DNA from: Nitratidesulfovibrio termitidis HI1
GTDB lineage: Bacteria; Desulfobacterota; Desulfovibrionia; Desulfovibrionales; Desulfovibrionaceae
NCBI RefSeq assembly: GCF_000504305.1
Contig: NZ_KI632512.1
Span: 466,388 to 530,387 of the forward strand
DNA length: 64,000 nucleotides
Reading direction: 5' to 3'
Each line of letters starts with the position of its first letter. Position 1 is the first letter of the stretch. A program made the translations under genes and the position numbers. Shown piece by piece: positions 62,237 to 64,000 of this stretch. The notes beneath the pieces were generated by a model, which worked only from the letters and a program-made list of their open reading frames with translations, did no database searches and was not told the origin of the DNA.

Positions 62237-63547
62237 ATGACTGCAGCAAAGAATCTTTCCATCGTGATCGTCTTCGCGGCCCTGCTGGGGCTGCTCGGCA
62301 TCGGCGGCTTCATGCTCTTTCAGGACATGGAAGGGCCGGAAGTCATCCTTACCCCGGACACGGGGCGTGCCTCGCCGCATCAGGATCTGAACCTGATCCT
62401 GCGCGACAAGAAGTCGGGCATCCGGTCCGTCACCGTCACGGTGAAAAAGAATTCGCACTCGCTGGTCGTGCTGGACAGCGCCTTCACCGATGGCCGTCGC
62501 GAACAGCGCGTGGCCTTCAACCTGAAGGATGCAGGCCTGAAGGACGGCGCCTTCGACCTTGAAGTGCGCACGGCCGACACCTCGCTGGCCGGGTTCGGCA
62601 AGGGCAACACCACCACCAGGGTCTACCCCCTGCGTCTGGACACCCAGCCCCCGCGCGTTTCGGTAAAGAGCATGCCCCCCTACGTGCGGCGCGGCGGCAC
62701 CGGTTCCATCCTCTATTCGGTCAACGAAGATGTGGAACGCACCGGCGTGAAGGTGGGCGACCTGTATTTTCCGGGGTTCAAGCAGCCAAGCGGCGACTAC
62801 ATCTGCTTCTTCGCCTTTCCGCACTTTCTCACCGTGGCCCAGTACGCCCCGGAAATCACCGCCGTGGACCTTTCCGGCAACGCCATGGCCAGCCGCCTGG
62901 TCATTCGCCCGCTGGACCGGGTGTTCCGGCATGACAACATCAACATTTCCGAAAGTTTCCTGGCCAGCAAGATGCCCGAATTCGAGCAGGACGTGCCCGG
63001 CGACCTGAGCCCGCTGGAACGTTTCCTGAAGGTGAACAACGATCTGCGCGCGTCCAACGAACAGAAGCTGCTGGAAATCGGCAAGGATACCGCGCCGGCC
63101 ATGCTCTGGCACGGGGCGTTCCTGCAACTGCCCAATTCGGCCACCCGGGCCGGGTTTGCCGACAACCGCAGCTACCTGCACAACGGACAGAAGGTGGACA
63201 ACCAGACCCACCTCGGCCTGGACTTCGCCTCGCTGGCCATGGCCGAGGTGCCCGCTTCCAACAGCGGGCGGGTGGTCTTTGCCGGGCATCTCGGCATTTA
63301 CGGCAACCTCGTGGTCATCGACCACGGCCTTGGCCTGCAAACCCTGTACTCGCACCTCAGCGAGATTTCGGCCAACGTGGGCCAGCAGGTGAAAAAGGGC
63401 GACGTCATCGGCAAGACCGGCACCACCGGCATGGCGGGCGGCGACCACCTGCACTTCGGGGTGACCATCGGCGGGGTGCAGGTACAGCCGCTGGAATGGC
63501 TGGACCCGCACTGGATCGAAGACAACGTGACGGGACGTCTGAAGTAG
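62237..63547 (+). CDS. M23-family (LytM) metallopeptidase
   Basis: 436 residues. An N-terminal membrane anchor or signal (IVIVFAALLGLLGIGGFMLF), a large periplasmic beta-rich region (about 40-320), and a C-terminal LytM domain with zinc ligands in HLGLDFAS and HLHFG. Such enzymes cut peptidoglycan cross-bridges or activate amidases. The zinc ligands are present, so it is likely active. GGAGAC is close to ATG 62237. It follows a CBS gene but no functional link is seen. Confidence 0.88.
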   Translation: MTAAKNLSIVIVFAALLGLLGIGGFMLFQDMEGPEVILTPDTGRASPHQDLNLILRDKKSGIRSVTVTVKKNSHSLVVLDSAFTDGRREQRVAFNLKDAGLKDGAFDLEVRTADTSLAGFGKGNTTTRVYPLRLDTQPPRVSVKSMPPYVRRGGTGSILYSVNEDVERTGVKVGDLYFPGFKQPSGDYICFFAFPHFLTVAQYAPEITAVDLSGNAMASRLVIRPLDRVFRHDNINISESFLASKMPEFEQDVPGDLSPLERFLKVNNDLRASNEQKLLEIGKDTAPAMLWHGAFLQLPNSATRAGFADNRSYLHNGQKVDNQTHLGLDFASLAMAEVPASNSGRVVFAGHLGIYGNLVVIDHGLGLQTLYSHLSEISANVGQQVKKGDVIGKTGTTGMAGGDHLHFGVTIGGVQVQPLEWLDPHWIEDNVTGRLK

Positions 63548-63605
63548 CGCCTGCCCTGCCCGGCCACGAGGCCAGGCAGGAAGGGAATGCGAACGCCTTT
63601 TGAAC

Positions 63606-63638
63606 AAAAAACGGGGAGCCCATGGGCTCCCCGTTTTT
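63606..63638 (+). terminator. Terminator of the M23 gene
   Basis: AAAAACGGGGAGCC and GGCTCCCCGTTTTT arms, loop CATG, 60 bases after the stop. Confidence 0.95.
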
Positions 63639-63827
63639 CTTTATCCTTCAGAGTGTTGCGGGAAGATTTCGAGAAAGATCGCTTCCGCGTCCCATGGCGG
63701 GAATCAGTATCCTTCACCTGTCACTTTAAGAACAAACCCGCACACGAACTGACCGCGGGCACCCTCATTCAGCCGCAGGGAAACAGCCCCGGGCAAGGGT
63801 CGGGGAAGTACCGGCATGCCCCCCGTC

Positions 63828-64000
63828 CTACGCGCCCCCCGGTTGCAACAGGAATGCCTTAAGGGCCACCGCGTTGTTGCGTGCCTCGTCCCGCGCCGCG
63901 TAGAGCAACGTGACGCGGCCCGGCCCCGCCGCCATGTCTCGCAGCAAAGCAAGCTCGGGATGGGCGGATGCGCGCAGTTCCGCATGGTAGCGGGTCAGGA
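63828..64000 (-). CDS. DUF488-family protein, 5' part cut by window edge
   Basis: Only the C-terminal 57 codons are inside the window. The reading frame from the right edge gives LTRYHAELRASAHPELALLR, then RVTLLYAARDEARNNAVALK and LLQPGGA. The VTLLYAARDE-x-x-N box is characteristic of DUF488 (YeaO-like). Function not established. The N-terminal two-thirds lie beyond 64000. Confidence 0.75.
   Translation of the reverse strand, partial: LTRYHAELRASAHPELALLRDMAAGPGRVTLLYAARDEARNNAVALKAFLLQPGGA

Overview
The window looks like chromosome from a high-G+C sulfate-reducing deltaproteobacterium, most likely the Desulfovibrio/Nitratidesulfovibrio vulgaris group. The pointers are a one-piece tmRNA with tag ANNYEYALAA, an LL-diaminopimelate aminotransferase, a YedF-type selenium-associated protein, a three-subunit lactate oxidation operon with a lactate permease, and a full Gram-negative envelope set. 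The species call is inference from gene content only.

Layout. 1-4.2 kb (minus): DHH phosphoesterase (cut by the window edge), XerD-type recombinase, chemoreceptor with a C-terminal sensor. 4.8-7.8 kb (plus): dapL, folK, a small metal-binding YHS/TRASH protein, a transaldolase-family protein. 7.8-8.9 kb: non-coding, relatively A+T-rich. 8.9-12.4 kb (minus): lipid A-type operon lpxL, DUF374 acyltransferase, msbA. 12.5-14.7 kb (plus): yedF and a large-tailed pseudouridine synthase. 14.8-19.7 kb (minus): lolA, ftsK, efp, aroQ. 20-24.5 kb: engB, then lptG/lptF with a small gene (minus), then uppP. 24.6-27 kb: tRNA-Met, Nramp transporter, membrane protein. 27.4-30.7 kb (minus): lactate permease, phoU, greA. 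31-32.7 kb: small zinc-ribbon, secreted and unknown proteins. 33.1-34.7 kb: tmRNA followed by a 1.2-kb A+T-rich insertion flanked by direct repeats of the tmRNA 3' end and terminator. 35-37 kb: periplasmic binding protein and class D beta-lactamase. 37.3-44.6 kb (minus): repeat-tailed membrane protein, carbonic anhydrase, hybrid histidine kinase, CDF transporter, DUF1653 protein. 45-47.9 kb (minus): lutC, lutB, lutA. 48.3-49.8 kb (plus): SDR and MarC. 50.3-61.3 kb (minus): bamD, trxB, trxA, tsaD, fbp, a lipoprotein, a TPR protein, an ftsB-like gene, a small gene, pgsA, mrp, a YqaA/DedA protein, pcm. 61.7-63.5 kb (plus): CBS protein and M23 peptidase. The right edge cuts a DUF488 gene.

Working together: lpxL/DUF374/msbA, lptF/lptG, lolA, bamD, uppP and the M23 protein serve the envelope; lutABC with the permease handle lactate; trxA/trxB and fbp are core metabolism. 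Most genes are ordinary housekeeping. The points of interest are the tmRNA-linked mini-island with one unrecognised (possibly HEPN-like) gene, a dispersed hairpin family with compensatory base changes, several genes whose best start is a non-ATG or near-cognate codon, a class D beta-lactamase, and unusual insertions or tails in otherwise conserved proteins. Short tandem micro-repeats recur between genes and in protein linkers. No CRISPR array, prophage, rRNA or complete insertion sequence was seen.
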